Part shown: positions 51,624-60,914 of the stretch, one piece after another
Position numbering within the stretch: the stretch's first letter is position 1
How the letters are laid out: every line of letters starts with the position of its first letter
Made by a program: the position numbers and the translations under genes
Assembly (NCBI RefSeq): GCF_000720475.1
Contig: NZ_JOAP01000008.1
Location: 267,798-331,797 of the forward strand
Direction: 5' to 3'
Source: Streptomyces aureocirculatus
Lineage (GTDB): Bacteria > Actinomycetota > Actinomycetes > Streptomycetales > Streptomycetaceae
DNA: 64,000 nucleotides
The notes under the pieces: model-generated
What the model was told of the DNA's origin: nothing
The model's database searches: none
The model's input: only the letters and a program-made list of their open reading frames with translations

Positions 51624-52662
51624 CGGCGTCGGGGCCGCGGTAGTGGGTGCGCATTTCGGAGACGACCCCGAACGCGGCGGCCGTCAGGGGCACGGCGAGC
51701 AGCATCCCGATGATCCCGGCGACGGACGCGCCCGCGGTGATGGCCAGCATCACCACCGCCGGATGCATCTGCACGGTGCGGCTCTGGATCACCGGCTGGA
51801 GTACATGCCCTTCGAGTACCTGCACGGCGAGGACCACGCCGAGTGCCCACAGCGCGATGACGAGACCGCGGTCGGCGAGCGCCACGAGCACGGCGATGGC
51901 GCCGGACAGGAACGCCCCCAGGTAGGGAATGTAGGCGCCCACGAAGACCAGCGCCCCGAGCCCGGCGGCGCCCGGCACGCGCAGGATCAGCAGGCCGACG
52001 GTGATGCACACGGCGTCGATGAGCGCGATGACCGTGGTCCCGCGCATGAAGCCCTCGACGGCAGTGAACGCGCGCCTGGCCATCGCCTCGACGGTGTCGG
52101 CGGAGGACTCGGGCACCAGGGAGCGCAGGGCGCCCGCGGCCTTGTGGGAGTCCCGCAGGAAGAAGAAGACGAGCAGCAGCGCGAGCACGGCGGTGGCGAT
52201 CATCTGGCCGACGACGCTGATCCCGCTGACGACCCCGGACGCGGCCGTGCCGCCGAACTTGCCGAGCAGGTCCTTGGCGTTGGACGCGAGGTCGTCGAGG
52301 GAGGTCCCGGCCACGCTGAAGTGCTTCGACAGGTCGACGGCGGCCTGCTTCAGGGACGCGATGATCTGGTCGCCGGTGTCGATGAGGGCCTTGACGACGA
52401 TGTACGTGGCTCCGCCGACGACGGCCAGGACGGCCGCGCAGGTCAGACCCGCCGCGAGGGAGCGCTGGACGTGCATCCGCACGAGCCGCCGGTACAGCGG
52501 CCCGAGCAGCGCCGTCCCGAGCAGCGCGAGCAGCACGGGCGTCACAGCCGTCTTCAGGACCGTGCACAGCCACACGCCGACGCCCGCGACACCGGCCACG
52601 AGCAGCACGACCACACACCAGGCGGCGAGCCGCCGCACGGCTTCGGGCAGAAGGGTATGCAC
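51619..52662 (-). CDS. AI-2E-family membrane permease
   Basis: 347 residues with about eight membrane helices. The C-terminal half has GAYIPYLGAFLSGAIAVLVA and a last block LAITAGASVAGIIGMLLAVP, diagnostic of the AI-2E (TqsA/PerM-like) family. Members have been linked to autoinducer-2 export and sodium/proton exchange; the role here is unknown. GTG 52662 is chosen; longer frames run into the upstream 34-bp repeats and are not credible. Confidence 0.88.
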   Translation of the reverse strand: MHTLLPEAVRRLAAWCVVVLLVAGVAGVGVWLCTVLKTAVTPVLLALLGTALLGPLYRRLVRMHVQRSLAAGLTCAAVLAVVGGATYIVVKALIDTGDQIIASLKQAAVDLSKHFSVAGTSLDDLASNAKDLLGKFGGTAASGVVSGISVVGQMIATAVLALLLVFFFLRDSHKAAGALRSLVPESSADTVEAMARRAFTAVEGFMRGTTVIALIDAVCITVGLLILRVPGAAGLGALVFVGAYIPYLGAFLSGAIAVLVALADRGLVIALWALGVVLAVQVLEGHVLQPVIQSRTVQMHPAVVMLAITAGASVAGIIGMLLAVPLTAAAFGVVSEMRTHYRGPDAA

Positions 52663-52729
52663 GGGACCACCCGAGCACAGGAGTACGGCCCACGCATGCG
52701 CTGCGTAGGCCGTACGGCAGTGCGCGCGC

Positions 52730-52827
52730 ACGCACTGCGTGGGGCGTACGGCAGTGCGCGCGCACGCACTGCGTGGGGCGTACGGCAGTGCGCGCGCACG
52801 CACTGCGTGGGCTGTACGGCAGTGCGG
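52730..52827. repeat. 34-bp iterons with internal palindrome
   Basis: Three units of exact 34-bp period start at 52730, 52764 and 52798, with a degenerate copy just before. Each junction contains the inverted repeat GCAGTGCG-N6-CGCACTGC. The array sits 68 bp upstream of the AI-2E gene start. The end runs into GGGGCGGAACGGGTGG, the core of the 45-bp dispersed element. Confidence 0.88.
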
Positions 52828-52895
52828 GGCGGAACGGGTGGCTCAGCCCATCCGCACCGCCCGCACCCGTTCCCGTCCCTTCCGTCCCCTCCGGG

Positions 52896-53852
52896 TTACA
52901 TGCCGTGAACGGCCGGAACCGAACCCAGCAGCCCCTTCTGGAAGTCCTCGAAGGCCTGCTGCAGCTCCGCGCGGGTGTTCATCACGAACGGCCCGTAGTG
53001 CGCCATGGGCTCCCGGATCGGCTGCCCGCCGAGGAGTACGACCTCCAAGTCGGGCGTGTGCGAGTCCTGCTTCTCGTCCGCACGGACGGTCAGCGAGGAC
53101 CCGGCCCCGAACACCGCGGTCTGCCCCAGGGCGACGGGCCGCCGCTCGGCGCCCACCGACCCGCGGCCTGCGAGCACATAGGCGAGCCCGTTGAAGTCCT
53201 CCCGCCAGGGAATCGATACTTCAGCCCCGGGGCGCACCGTCGCGTGGATCATGGTGATCGGGGTGTGGGTGATCCCAGGTCCCTCGTGCCCGTCCAGCTC
53301 ACCTGCGATGACGCGGAGCAGCGCGCCACCGTCCCCGGTGGTCAGGAGCTGCACCTGGCCGCCGCGGATGTCCTGGTAGCGGGGGTCCATCATCTTGTCC
53401 TTGGCGGGCAGGTTCACCCACAACTGGAGCCCGTGGAAGAGCCCACCGGACATGACGAGCGACTCCGGCGGCGCCTCGATGTGCAGCAGCCCGGACCCGG
53501 CGGTCATCCACTGGGTGTCACCGTTGCGGATGGTGCCGCCGCCGCCGTTGGAGTCCTGGTGGACGAAGGTGCCGTCGATCAGGTACGTCACGGTCTCGAA
53601 GCCGCGGTGCGGGTGCCAGGGGGTGCCCTTGGGCTCCCCCGCGGCGTACTCCACCTCGCCCATCTGATCCATCATGATGAACGGGTCGAGGTACTTGTAG
53701 TTGATCCCGGCGAAGGCGCGGCGCACCGGGAACCCTTCGCCCTCGAAGCCGGTAGGCGCGGTCGTCACGGTGAGCACGGGGCGTGCCACCGCGTCGGCCG
53801 GCGCGACCACCTTGGGCAGGGTCAGCGGATTCTCGACGGTCACTGCAGGCAT
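52896..53852 (-). CDS. Pirin-family protein
   Basis: 318 residues, bicupin. The metal-binding motif of the N-terminal cupin is WHPHRGFETVTYLIDG with a later HIEA. DPFIMMDQMGEV and GLLHIEAPPE are pirin signatures. Prokaryotic pirins include quercetin dioxygenases and metabolic modulators. GGAGG precedes ATG 53852. Confidence 0.92.
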   Translation of the reverse strand: MPAVTVENPLTLPKVVAPADAVARPVLTVTTAPTGFEGEGFPVRRAFAGINYKYLDPFIMMDQMGEVEYAAGEPKGTPWHPHRGFETVTYLIDGTFVHQDSNGGGGTIRNGDTQWMTAGSGLLHIEAPPESLVMSGGLFHGLQLWVNLPAKDKMMDPRYQDIRGGQVQLLTTGDGGALLRVIAGELDGHEGPGITHTPITMIHATVRPGAEVSIPWREDFNGLAYVLAGRGSVGAERRPVALGQTAVFGAGSSLTVRADEKQDSHTPDLEVVLLGGQPIREPMAHYGPFVMNTRAELQQAFEDFQKGLLGSVPAVHGM

Positions 53853-53914
53853 GTTTGGGGCCTCCTTGTACGCTCAGGTTAGTTGAACGTAGAACTTTCT
53901 GCCACTGGGAACGC

Positions 53915-53948
53915 GGAACGCCCGGAGGGCATTCCCTCCGGGCGTTCC
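53915..53948 (-). terminator. Terminator hairpin after the SseB gene
   Basis: Perfect 15-bp stem (53915-53929 with 53934-53948) and 4-base loop, downstream of the minus-strand SseB stop at 53985. Confidence 0.85.
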
Positions 53949-53984
53949 GGTGATCACTGGTGGCGCGGCTCCTGGCCGAAACCG

Positions 53985-54464
53985 TCAGCCGTACATGCGG
54001 CGCATGGCGAAGTCGACCATCTGCTCGACGGCCTTCGCGTCGAACACCATGCGGTGCTCACCCTCCATGTCGAGGACGAAGCCGTAGCCGGTCGGCAGCA
54101 GGTCGATGACCTCGGCGCCGGTGATCACGAAGTACTTCGAGTCCTTACCGGCGTACCGGCGCAGCTCCTTGAGCGACGTGAACATCGGGATGACCGGCTG
54201 CTGGGTGTTGTGCAGCGCGAGGAAGCCGGGGTTGTCGCCGCGCGGGCAGTACACCTTCGACGTGGCGAAGATCTGCTGGAAGTCCTCGGCGGACATCGAT
54301 CCCGTGGTGAACGCGCGCACCGCGTCCGCGAGGGACGGCGGCGACGGCTCCGGATACAGCGGGGGCTGCTGGCCGTATCCACCGGGCATCTGGCCTTGCG
54401 GCGGCGGCTGTTGCGGCGGGGCGTACCCCTGCCCCGCGCCCGCGTGCTGGTCGTAGCCGTACAT
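53985..54464 (-). CDS. SseB-family protein
   Basis: 159 residues. A Gly/Gln/Pro-rich N-terminus (APPQQPPPQGQMPGGYGQQP) precedes an SseB N-terminal-type domain: LADAVRAFTTGSMSAEDFQQ, PGFLALHNTQQPVIPMFTS and LLPTGYGFVLD. SseB-like proteins occur widely in Streptomyces with unknown role. A hairpin terminator follows. Confidence 0.82.
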   Translation of the reverse strand: MYGYDQHAGAGQGYAPPQQPPPQGQMPGGYGQQPPLYPEPSPPSLADAVRAFTTGSMSAEDFQQIFATSKVYCPRGDNPGFLALHNTQQPVIPMFTSLKELRRYAGKDSKYFVITGAEVIDLLPTGYGFVLDMEGEHRMVFDAKAVEQMVDFAMRRMYG

Positions 54465-54525
54465 ACGGGCCAGGGTACCGACCCCGACGCGGGCGCCGTA
54501 CGCGGTCGGGGACGTGACTTTTATA

Positions 54526-54537
54526 TAGCGAGCGCTA
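54526..54537. promoter_or_regulatory. TetR-type palindrome TAGCGAGCGCTA
   Basis: Perfect 12-bp palindrome in an AT-rich stretch (TTTTATATAGCG) between divergent SseB and alpha/beta-hydrolase genes. It looks like an operator, but no TetR gene is adjacent. Confidence 0.55.
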
Positions 54538-54639
54538 GACAAAGGAGAGACGCGGGGGCTACGGTTTCTATAGCGCCGACTACAGAACACGGGTCGCCGC
54601 GAGCCGAACCTGTCCAAAGGATCCGAGGGGGGACCACGC

Positions 54640-55635
54640 ATGCCTACGAGCACGACCGCGACCACGACCACGACCACGACCACGACGACCGAGTCCGAGG
54701 TCGAGACCGAGGACAAGGCCGCTACCGAGAGCAAGGCCGCTACCGAGACCGATGCCGAGCCCGCAGCGACCGACGCGCCCACGAAGCTCCGAGCCGTGCG
54801 CGCGGCGACGACCGGTGCGGGCCCGGTCCTGCTCCTGGCGCACGGCGCGGGCGGCTCCGTCGACGCCAACTTCGGCCCGGTGCTCCCGGCCCTGGCGGCC
54901 ACGCACAGAGCGGTCGCCGTCGACTATCCGGGCACGGGGGCGACACCGAGGGCCACGACCCCCCTCACCCTGGACGGCCTCGCGGACGAGCTGGTGGCGG
55001 CGGCCGACGCGCAGGGCGCGGACACCTTCGCGCTCGCCGGGTATTCCCTGGGCACGGCGGTCGCCGTCCGTGTCGCGGCCCGCCATCCGTCGCGGGTGAC
55101 CGCCCTGGTCCTGACCGCGCCCTTCGCCCGCCCCGACACGCGTATGACCCTGGCCGCCCGGACCTGGCACCACCTGGCGACGGCGGGGAGCACGCCCCGT
55201 GACCGGACGGCGCTGGCCCGCTTCCTGCTCCCGGTCGCCCTCAGCCCGGCGGCGCTGGCCGCCCTGTCCGAGGAGGAGGTCGAGCAGGCCGTGCGGAGCA
55301 CGGCGGATTCGGTGCCGGAGGGCACCCCCGAGCACGTGGACCTGGTGCTGCGCACGGATGTCCGCGCGGACCTCGCCGCGATCACGGCGCCCACGCTGGT
55401 CATAGCGACGACCCAGGACCAGTTGGTCCCGCTCTCCGTCCAGCGCGAGGTCGCGGCCGGAATCAGCGGTGCGCGCACGTCCGATCTGGCCACCGGACAC
55501 CTGCCCTTCGCGGAGCGCCCCGAGGAGTGGCAGCAGCTCATGGGCGACTTCCTCGGCGGCTTCCTGCCGGAAAGGACGGACGGAACGCACAGGACGCACA
55601 GGCCGCACGGGTGGAAGGAAGGCCCGGCCAGGTAG
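54640..55635 (+). CDS. Alpha/beta-fold hydrolase with poly-Thr N-terminus
   Basis: 331 residues. The N-terminal ~45 residues are low complexity: a Thr run (TATTTTTTTTTTES) then EDKAATESKAATETDAE. The hydrolase domain has the oxyanion segment LLLAHGAGGS, nucleophile elbow GYSLGTA, acid TQDQLVP and histidine TGHLPFAE. Substrate is unknown. The Thr run is encoded by a 6-bp ACGACC repeat. Confidence 0.87.
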   Translation: MPTSTTATTTTTTTTTTESEVETEDKAATESKAATETDAEPAATDAPTKLRAVRAATTGAGPVLLLAHGAGGSVDANFGPVLPALAATHRAVAVDYPGTGATPRATTPLTLDGLADELVAAADAQGADTFALAGYSLGTAVAVRVAARHPSRVTALVLTAPFARPDTRMTLAARTWHHLATAGSTPRDRTALARFLLPVALSPAALAALSEEEVEQAVRSTADSVPEGTPEHVDLVLRTDVRADLAAITAPTLVIATTQDQLVPLSVQREVAAGISGARTSDLATGHLPFAERPEEWQQLMGDFLGGFLPERTDGTHRTHRPHGWKEGPAR

Positions 55636-55674
55636 ACCCTGCTCACACTTGGGGGATCAGGGGTTGCCTCTTAT

Positions 55675-55686
55675 TACCGACGGGTA
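55675..55686. promoter_or_regulatory. Palindrome TACC-N4-GGTA upstream of the acyl-CoA dehydrogenase
   Basis: Small inverted repeat in an AT-richer stretch 80 bp before the gene. It might be the binding site of a fatty-acid regulator, but the regulator is not in the window. Confidence 0.4.
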
Positions 55687-55766
55687 GCATCATGGGGAGC
55701 GATTAGCTACTTACTGGTACGCCTACGAGGATTCCAGCCTCCCGAGCCACTTACGGAGCCGTCGCC

Positions 55767-57593
55767 ATGGGGCACTACAAGTCGAATCTCCGCGACATCG
55801 AGTTCAACCTCTTCGAGGTGCTCGGCCGCGACCAGCTTTACGGCAGCGGCCCGTTCGCGGAGACGGATGTCGAGACCGCCAAGAGCATTCTCAGCGAGCT
55901 GTGCCGTCTCGCGGAGAACGAGCTGGCCGAGTCCTACGAGGACGCCGACCGCAACCCGCCGGTGTTCGACCCGGAGACCAACACCGCACCGGTCCCGGCC
56001 TCCTTCAAGAAGAGCTACCAGGCCTTCATGGACTCCGAGTACTGGCGTCTCGGCCTGCCCGAGGAGATCGGGGGCACCACGGCCCCCCGCTCCCTCATCT
56101 GGGCGTACGCGGAGCTCCTGCTCGGCGCCAACCCGGCGGTCTGGATGTACTCCTCGGGTCCGGCGTTCGCCGGCATCCTCTTCGAGGAGGGCACCGAGGC
56201 GCAGAAGAAGGTCGCCGAGATCGCCGTGGAGAAGCAGTGGGGCTCCACCATGGTCCTCACCGAGCCGGACGCCGGTTCGGACGTGGGGGCGGGCCGCACC
56301 AAGGCCGTGCAGCAGGTGGACGGCTCCTGGCACATCGAGGGCGTGAAGCGCTTCATCACGTCCGGTGAGCACGACATGTCGGAGAACATCCTCCACTACG
56401 TCCTCGCCCGCCCCGAGGGCGCGGGCCCGGGTACCAAGGGCCTGTCCCTGTTCCTGGTCCCCAAGTTCGAGTTCGACTGGGAGACCGGCGAGCTCGGCGA
56501 GCGCAACGGCGTGTACGCGACGAACGTCGAGCACAAGATGGGCCTGAAGGCGTCCAACACCTGCGAGATGACCTTCGGCGACAAGCACCCCGCCAAGGGC
56601 TGGCTGATCGGCGACAAGCACGACGGCATCCGCCAGATGTTCCGCATCATCGAGTTCGCCCGCATGATGGTGGGCACCAAGGCGATCTCCACGCTCTCCA
56701 CCGGTTACCTGAACGCCTTGGAGTACGCCAAGGAGCGCGTGCAGGGCCCCGACCTCGCGCAGTTCATGGACAAGGCCGCGCCGAAGGTGACGATCACTCA
56801 CCACCCGGATGTGCGCCGCTCCCTGATGACGCAGAAGGCGTACGCGGAGGGCATGCGCGCCCTGGTCCTGCACACGGCGGCCGTGCAGGACGAGATCGCG
56901 GTCAAGGAGGCGAACGGCGACGACGCGTCCTCGCTGCACGCGCTGAACGACCTCCTCCTGCCCATAGTCAAGGGCTACGGCTCGGAGAAGGCCTACGAGC
57001 AGTTGGCGCAATCGCTCCAGACGTTCGGCGGCTCGGGGTACCTCCAGGAGTACCCGATCGAGCAGTACATCCGCGACGCCAAGATCGACACGCTCTACGA
57101 GGGCACCACCGCCATCCAGGGCCAGGACTTCTTCTTCCGGAAGATCGTCCGCAACCAGGGTGCCGCGCTGAACGGTCTGGCCGAGGAGATCAAGAAGTTC
57201 CTCGCCGTCGGCTCCGGTGGCGAGGAGCTCGCCGGTGCGCGGGAGGAGCTGGCCAAGGCGGCCGTCGAGCTGGAGGCCATGGTCGGCGTCATGCTCACGG
57301 ACCTCGCGGCCACGGAGCAGGACGTCAAGGCCATCTACAAGGTGGGCCTCAACACCACCCGCCTCCTCCTCGCCTCCGGCGATGTCGTCGTCGGCTATCT
57401 GCTGCTGCGCGGTGCCGCGGTGGCCGCCGAGAAGCTCACGAGCGCCGGCGCCAAGGACGCGGCCTTCTACCGGGGCAAGATCGCTGCCGCCAAGTTCTTC
57501 GCGGCGAACATACTCCCCGGCGTCACCACCGAGCGCGCCCTCGCCGAGGGAGTCTCCCTCGACCTCATGGAACTCGACGAGTCCGCCTTCTAA
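55767..57593 (+). CDS. Acyl-CoA dehydrogenase, FadE5-like long form
   Basis: 608 residues, longer than typical ~390-residue acyl-CoA dehydrogenases and matching the ~600-residue FadE5/AcdA-like subgroup. Fatty-acid beta-oxidation step 1, FAD-dependent. The FAD/substrate region is [16 protein letters not shown], then [22 protein letters not shown] carries the catalytic glutamate typical of this subgroup. The C-terminal domain continues to [11 protein letters not shown] hairpin terminator follows. Confidence 0.93.
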   Translation: MGHYKSNLRDIEFNLFEVLGRDQLYGSGPFAETDVETAKSILSELCRLAENELAESYEDADRNPPVFDPETNTAPVPASFKKSYQAFMDSEYWRLGLPEEIGGTTAPRSLIWAYAELLLGANPAVWMYSSGPAFAGILFEEGTEAQKKVAEIAVEKQWGSTMVLTEPDAGSDVGAGRTKAVQQVDGSWHIEGVKRFITSGEHDMSENILHYVLARPEGAGPGTKGLSLFLVPKFEFDWETGELGERNGVYATNVEHKMGLKASNTCEMTFGDKHPAKGWLIGDKHDGIRQMFRIIEFARMMVGTKAISTLSTGYLNALEYAKERVQGPDLAQFMDKAAPKVTITHHPDVRRSLMTQKAYAEGMRALVLHTAAVQDEIAVKEANGDDASSLHALNDLLLPIVKGYGSEKAYEQLAQSLQTFGGSGYLQEYPIEQYIRDAKIDTLYEGTTAIQGQDFFFRKIVRNQGAALNGLAEEIKKFLAVGSGGEELAGAREELAKAAVELEAMVGVMLTDLAATEQDVKAIYKVGLNTTRLLLASGDVVVGYLLLRGAAVAAEKLTSAGAKDAAFYRGKIAAAKFFAANILPGVTTERALAEGVSLDLMELDESAF

Positions 57594-57619
57594 CCCCCTA
57601 GGGGCCCAGCCCCCAACCC

Positions 57620-57649
57620 GGTGGCCCGCCCACCCCAGGACGGGCCACC
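57620..57649 (+). terminator. Terminator hairpin after the acyl-CoA dehydrogenase gene
   Basis: Perfect 9-bp stem GGTGGCCCG with 57641-57649 and a 12-base loop, 27 bp after the stop. Confidence 0.7.
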
Positions 57650-57730
57650 ACCACACCACCCACAGCGGCTGCACCCACCGACCCCGCCCAGCGACCCGCC
57701 CACACCAACACCCGCAGACGGCAAGCCCTC

Positions 57731-57940
57731 CACGGGAGACGCCCACCCCCCGGCGGGCAGCAACGGGCGGGCGGGAGACACCCGACGCGAAGCGGCGGGA
57801 ACGAACGGGGCCGCAGACGCCAACGATGGGCACCCCGCACGGGAGACGCCCACCCCCCGGCGGGCAGCAACGGGCGGGCGGGTGGGAACACCCGACGCGA
57901 AGCGGCGGGACCGAACGGGGCCGCACGCCCACGGCGGGCA
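57731..57940. repeat. 107-bp direct repeat, two copies
   Basis: Copies start at 57731 and 57838 (each begins CACGGGAGACGCCCACCCCC and includes ACCCGACGCGAAGCGGCGGG). They fill most of the 403-bp gap 57594-57996. Frames stay open on the minus strand but no gene is supported. Confidence 0.85.
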
Positions 57941-57996
57941 CCCCCACCGCAGGTGGGCCACGCAGCGGGCCCAGGGGCCTGACTAGGCTGGCAGCC

Positions 57997-59301
57997 ATGA
58001 GCACTCGCCCCCGCTTCGACCGCGGCCACACCGACGACCTCATCAGCTTCCTCGCGGCAAGCCCCTCGCCGTACCACGCCGTGGCGAGCGCCGCCGAACG
58101 CCTGGAGAAGGCCGGCTTCCGCCAGGTCGAGGAGACCGAGGCGTGGGACGGCAGCACCGGCGGCAAGTATCTGCTGCGGGGCGGCGCGATCGTCGCCTGG
58201 TTCGTGCCGGAGGGCGCCGCCGCCCACACCCCGTACCGCATCGTGGGCGCCCACACCGACTCCCCGAACCTGCGGGTCAAGCCGCTGCCGGACACCGGGG
58301 CACACGGCTGGCGCCAGGTAGCCGTCGAGATCTACGGCGGGCCGCTGCTCAACTCCTGGCTGGACCGCGACCTGGGCCTGGCAGGCCGCCTCTCCCTGCG
58401 GGACGGCACATCGCGCCTGGTCAACGTGGACCGCCCGCTGCTCAGAGTGCCGCAACTGGCCATCCACATGGACCGTTCGGTGCACACCGACGGGCTGAAG
58501 CTCGACAAGCAGAAGCACATGCAGCCCATCTGGGGGCTCGGCACCGACGTCCGCGAGGGCGACCTCATCCGGTTCGTGGAGGAGGAGTGCGGCCTGGCGC
58601 CGGGCGACGTCACCGGCTGGGACCTGATGACGCACTCCGTGGAGCCGCCCGCCTACCTGGGCCGCGACCGCGAGCTGCTGGCGGGCCCGCGGATGGACAA
58701 CCTGCTGTCCGTGCACGCGGCCACGGCGGCGCTGGCGGCCGTGGCCACCGCTTCCGACGCCGACGCGCTCCCGTACATTCCCGTGCTGGCCGCGTTCGAC
58801 CACGAGGAGAACGGCTCGCAGTCCGACACCGGCGCCGACGGCCCGCTGCTCGGCACGGTCCTGGAGCGTTCGGTGTTCGCGCGCGGCGGTACGTACGAGG
58901 ACAAGGCTCGGTCCTTCGCGGGCACCGTCTGTCTGTCCTCCGACACGGGCCACGCCGTCCACCCCAACTACGCCGAGCGGCACGACCCGACGCACCACCC
59001 GCGGGCCAACGGGGGACCGATCCTGAAGGTGAACGTCAACAACCGGTACGCCACGGACGGCGGCGGCCGGGCCGTGTTCGCCGCCGCCTGCGAGAAGGCG
59101 GGCGTGCCGTTCCAGTCGTTCGTGTCCAACAACGCGATGCCCTGCGGCACGACGATCGGCCCGATCACCGCGGCCCGGCACGGCATCAAGACGGTCGACG
59201 TGGGCGTGGCCATCCTGTCGATGCACAGCGTGCGCGAGCTGTGCGGCGCCGACGACCCGCACCTCCTCGCGGACGCGCTGCGGGCGTTCCTCGAAGGCTG
59301 A
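57997..59301 (+). CDS. M18-family aminopeptidase
   Basis: 434 residues of the aspartyl-aminopeptidase-type M18 family, dinuclear zinc, cytoplasmic dodecamer in homologues. Metal and catalytic segments are IVGAHTDSPNL, AGPRMDNLLS, AFDHEENGS, SSDTGHAVHPNY and ILSMHSVRE. It trims N-terminal acidic or other residues from peptides. ATG 57997 lies 13 bp after an AGG-containing stretch. Confidence 0.95.
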   Translation: MSTRPRFDRGHTDDLISFLAASPSPYHAVASAAERLEKAGFRQVEETEAWDGSTGGKYLLRGGAIVAWFVPEGAAAHTPYRIVGAHTDSPNLRVKPLPDTGAHGWRQVAVEIYGGPLLNSWLDRDLGLAGRLSLRDGTSRLVNVDRPLLRVPQLAIHMDRSVHTDGLKLDKQKHMQPIWGLGTDVREGDLIRFVEEECGLAPGDVTGWDLMTHSVEPPAYLGRDRELLAGPRMDNLLSVHAATAALAAVATASDADALPYIPVLAAFDHEENGSQSDTGADGPLLGTVLERSVFARGGTYEDKARSFAGTVCLSSDTGHAVHPNYAERHDPTHHPRANGGPILKVNVNNRYATDGGGRAVFAAACEKAGVPFQSFVSNNAMPCGTTIGPITAARHGIKTVDVGVAILSMHSVRELCGADDPHLLADALRAFLEG

Positions 59302-59371
59302 ACCGGGCCGGGCGGGGCCGAACAGGGCGTCCGCGCGAGCGGAACGTCCGTTTCGGGGTACTCATGGCCGC

Positions 59372-59869
59372 ATGAAGCTACTCGTACGCGACCGCGTGTT
59401 CGGCATCGGCGACGACTACTGGATCGAGGACGACCAGGGACGCAAGGTCTTCCTCGTCGACGGCAAGGCGATGCGCCTGCGGGAGACCTTCGAGCTGAAG
59501 GACATGCAGGGGCGGGTCCTCATCGACATCCACGTGAAGATGCTGTCCGTGCGCGACACGATGGTGATCGAGCGCGAGGGCGAGCCGCTGGCCACGGTGA
59601 AGCGCAAGCGGCTCTCCCTGCTGCGCAACCACTACCGCGTGGCGCTCGCGGACGGCTCCGAGCTGGACGTCAGCGGCAAGATCCTGGACCGCGAGTTCGC
59701 CGTCGAGTACGAGGGCGAACTGCTCGCCGACATCTCCCGCCGCTGGTTCACCGTCCGCGACGCCTACGGCGTCCAGATCACCCGCGAGGACGCCGACCCG
59801 GCCCTCCTCCTCGCGGTGGCGGTCTGCGTGATCCGCCTCGCGGAAAAGGAGCGGGGCCAGGCGGACTAG
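59372..59869 (+). CDS. LURP-one-related (scramblase-fold) protein
   Basis: 165 residues with a Tubby-like beta barrel: MKLLVRDRVFGIGDDYWIED, FLVDGKAMRLRETF, VKMLSVRDTMVIE and AVEYEGELLADISRRWF. The C-terminal helix LLLAVAVCVIRLAEKE is typical. Family members are widespread and of unknown function; eukaryotic relatives are phospholipid scramblases. It starts 70 bp after the aminopeptidase gene and may be cotranscribed. Confidence 0.88.
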   Translation: MKLLVRDRVFGIGDDYWIEDDQGRKVFLVDGKAMRLRETFELKDMQGRVLIDIHVKMLSVRDTMVIEREGEPLATVKRKRLSLLRNHYRVALADGSELDVSGKILDREFAVEYEGELLADISRRWFTVRDAYGVQITREDADPALLLAVAVCVIRLAEKERGQAD

Positions 59870-59954
59870 CCCCCTCCGCTTCCCCTCCGCTTCCCTTCCG
59901 GGCGCCCTCACCCACTCCCCCTGCGGGCGCCCCCGCCCGCGGCAACCGTGACGC

Positions 59955-60749
59955 CTACGGCAACCTACGGTCCTTGAGGGCCGGGAACTGCTCCCGGGTC
60001 TCAGCGACCTTACGGAGGTCGAGGTCCACGGTGAGGACCTCCTCCTCCGCCCCGGCCGCCTCGGCCAGAACCTCACCCCAGGGGTCGACCACCACACTCG
60101 CCCCGGCCTGGGGCACCCCCGCGTGCGTCCCCGCGGTCCCACAGGCCAACACGAACACCTGGTCCTCCACGGCCCGCGCCCGCGCGAACAACGACCAGTG
60201 CGACCGCCGCCGCGCGGGCCACCCGGCGGGCACCACGAACACCTCGGCGCCCGCGTCGACGAGGCCCCGGAAGAGCTCGGGAAAACGAAGGTCGTAGCAG
60301 GTCGCGAGGCCGAGGACGGCCTCGGGTACCCGGACGGTGGCGAGCTCGGTGCCCGCGCCCATCAGGACCGCCTCGCCCTTGTCGAAGCCGAAGCGGTGGA
60401 TCTTGCGGTAGGAGGCGGCGAGCTCCCCCTCGGGCGAGAAGACGAGCGAGGTGTTGTACAGCGCCCCCTCGCCCGCGGCGTCCCGCTCGGGGATCGACCC
60501 GGCGTGCAGCCACACCCCCGCCTCCCGCGCGGCCTTGGCCATCACCTCGTACGTAGGCCCTGCGAGCGGCTCGGCCTCCGCGGCGAAGGACTCGTACGCG
60601 AACGCCCCGGTCGTCCACAGCTCGGGCAGCACGACCAGGTCGGGACCCTCCCGCTCGGCGACCTCGCGCACCAGCGAAGACACGCGCTCACGCCGGGAAT
60701 TAACTGGTTCGTCATCATCTACGGCGATCTGGAGGAGAGAGGCGCGCAC
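59955..60749 (-). CDS. Nitrilase-superfamily carbon-nitrogen hydrolase
   Basis: 264 residues with the Glu-Lys-Cys triad: VVLPELWTTG (Glu), YRKIHRFGFDKGE (Lys) and GLATCYDLRFPELF (Cys). It resembles omega-amidase/aliphatic amidase members that hydrolyse amide side chains. GTG 60749 is the start; no strong ribosome site. It is divergent from the maleylpyruvate-isomerase-like gene. Confidence 0.9.
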   Translation of the reverse strand: MRASLLQIAVDDDEPVNSRRERVSSLVREVAEREGPDLVVLPELWTTGAFAYESFAAEAEPLAGPTYEVMAKAAREAGVWLHAGSIPERDAAGEGALYNTSLVFSPEGELAASYRKIHRFGFDKGEAVLMGAGTELATVRVPEAVLGLATCYDLRFPELFRGLVDAGAEVFVVPAGWPARRRSHWSLFARARAVEDQVFVLACGTAGTHAGVPQAGASVVVDPWGEVLAEAAGAEEEVLTVDLDLRKVAETREQFPALKDRRLP

Positions 60750-60914
60750 ACTACCACCGTCCTGGCATTCGAGCCGTCAACTAGGCCTACGATCGTCATA
60801 CGAAAGCACTGCCGGGGTGCCCGCGGGCAGCGTACTGTGCCTTTCCGGGGGTACCCCCCGGGCCCCCAGCATCCCAAGACACCCACCGCCCGCGTACGAC
60901 CGCCGAGGGGTCCC

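Noticed and set aside
52730..52827. CRISPR array
   Set aside because: Repeats are contiguous at 34 bp with no unique spacers, and no cas genes are present.
55707..58295. Long minus-strand open frame (862 codons)
   Set aside because: It is antisense to the acyl-CoA dehydrogenase gene and shows no domain; it is a third-position GC artefact.
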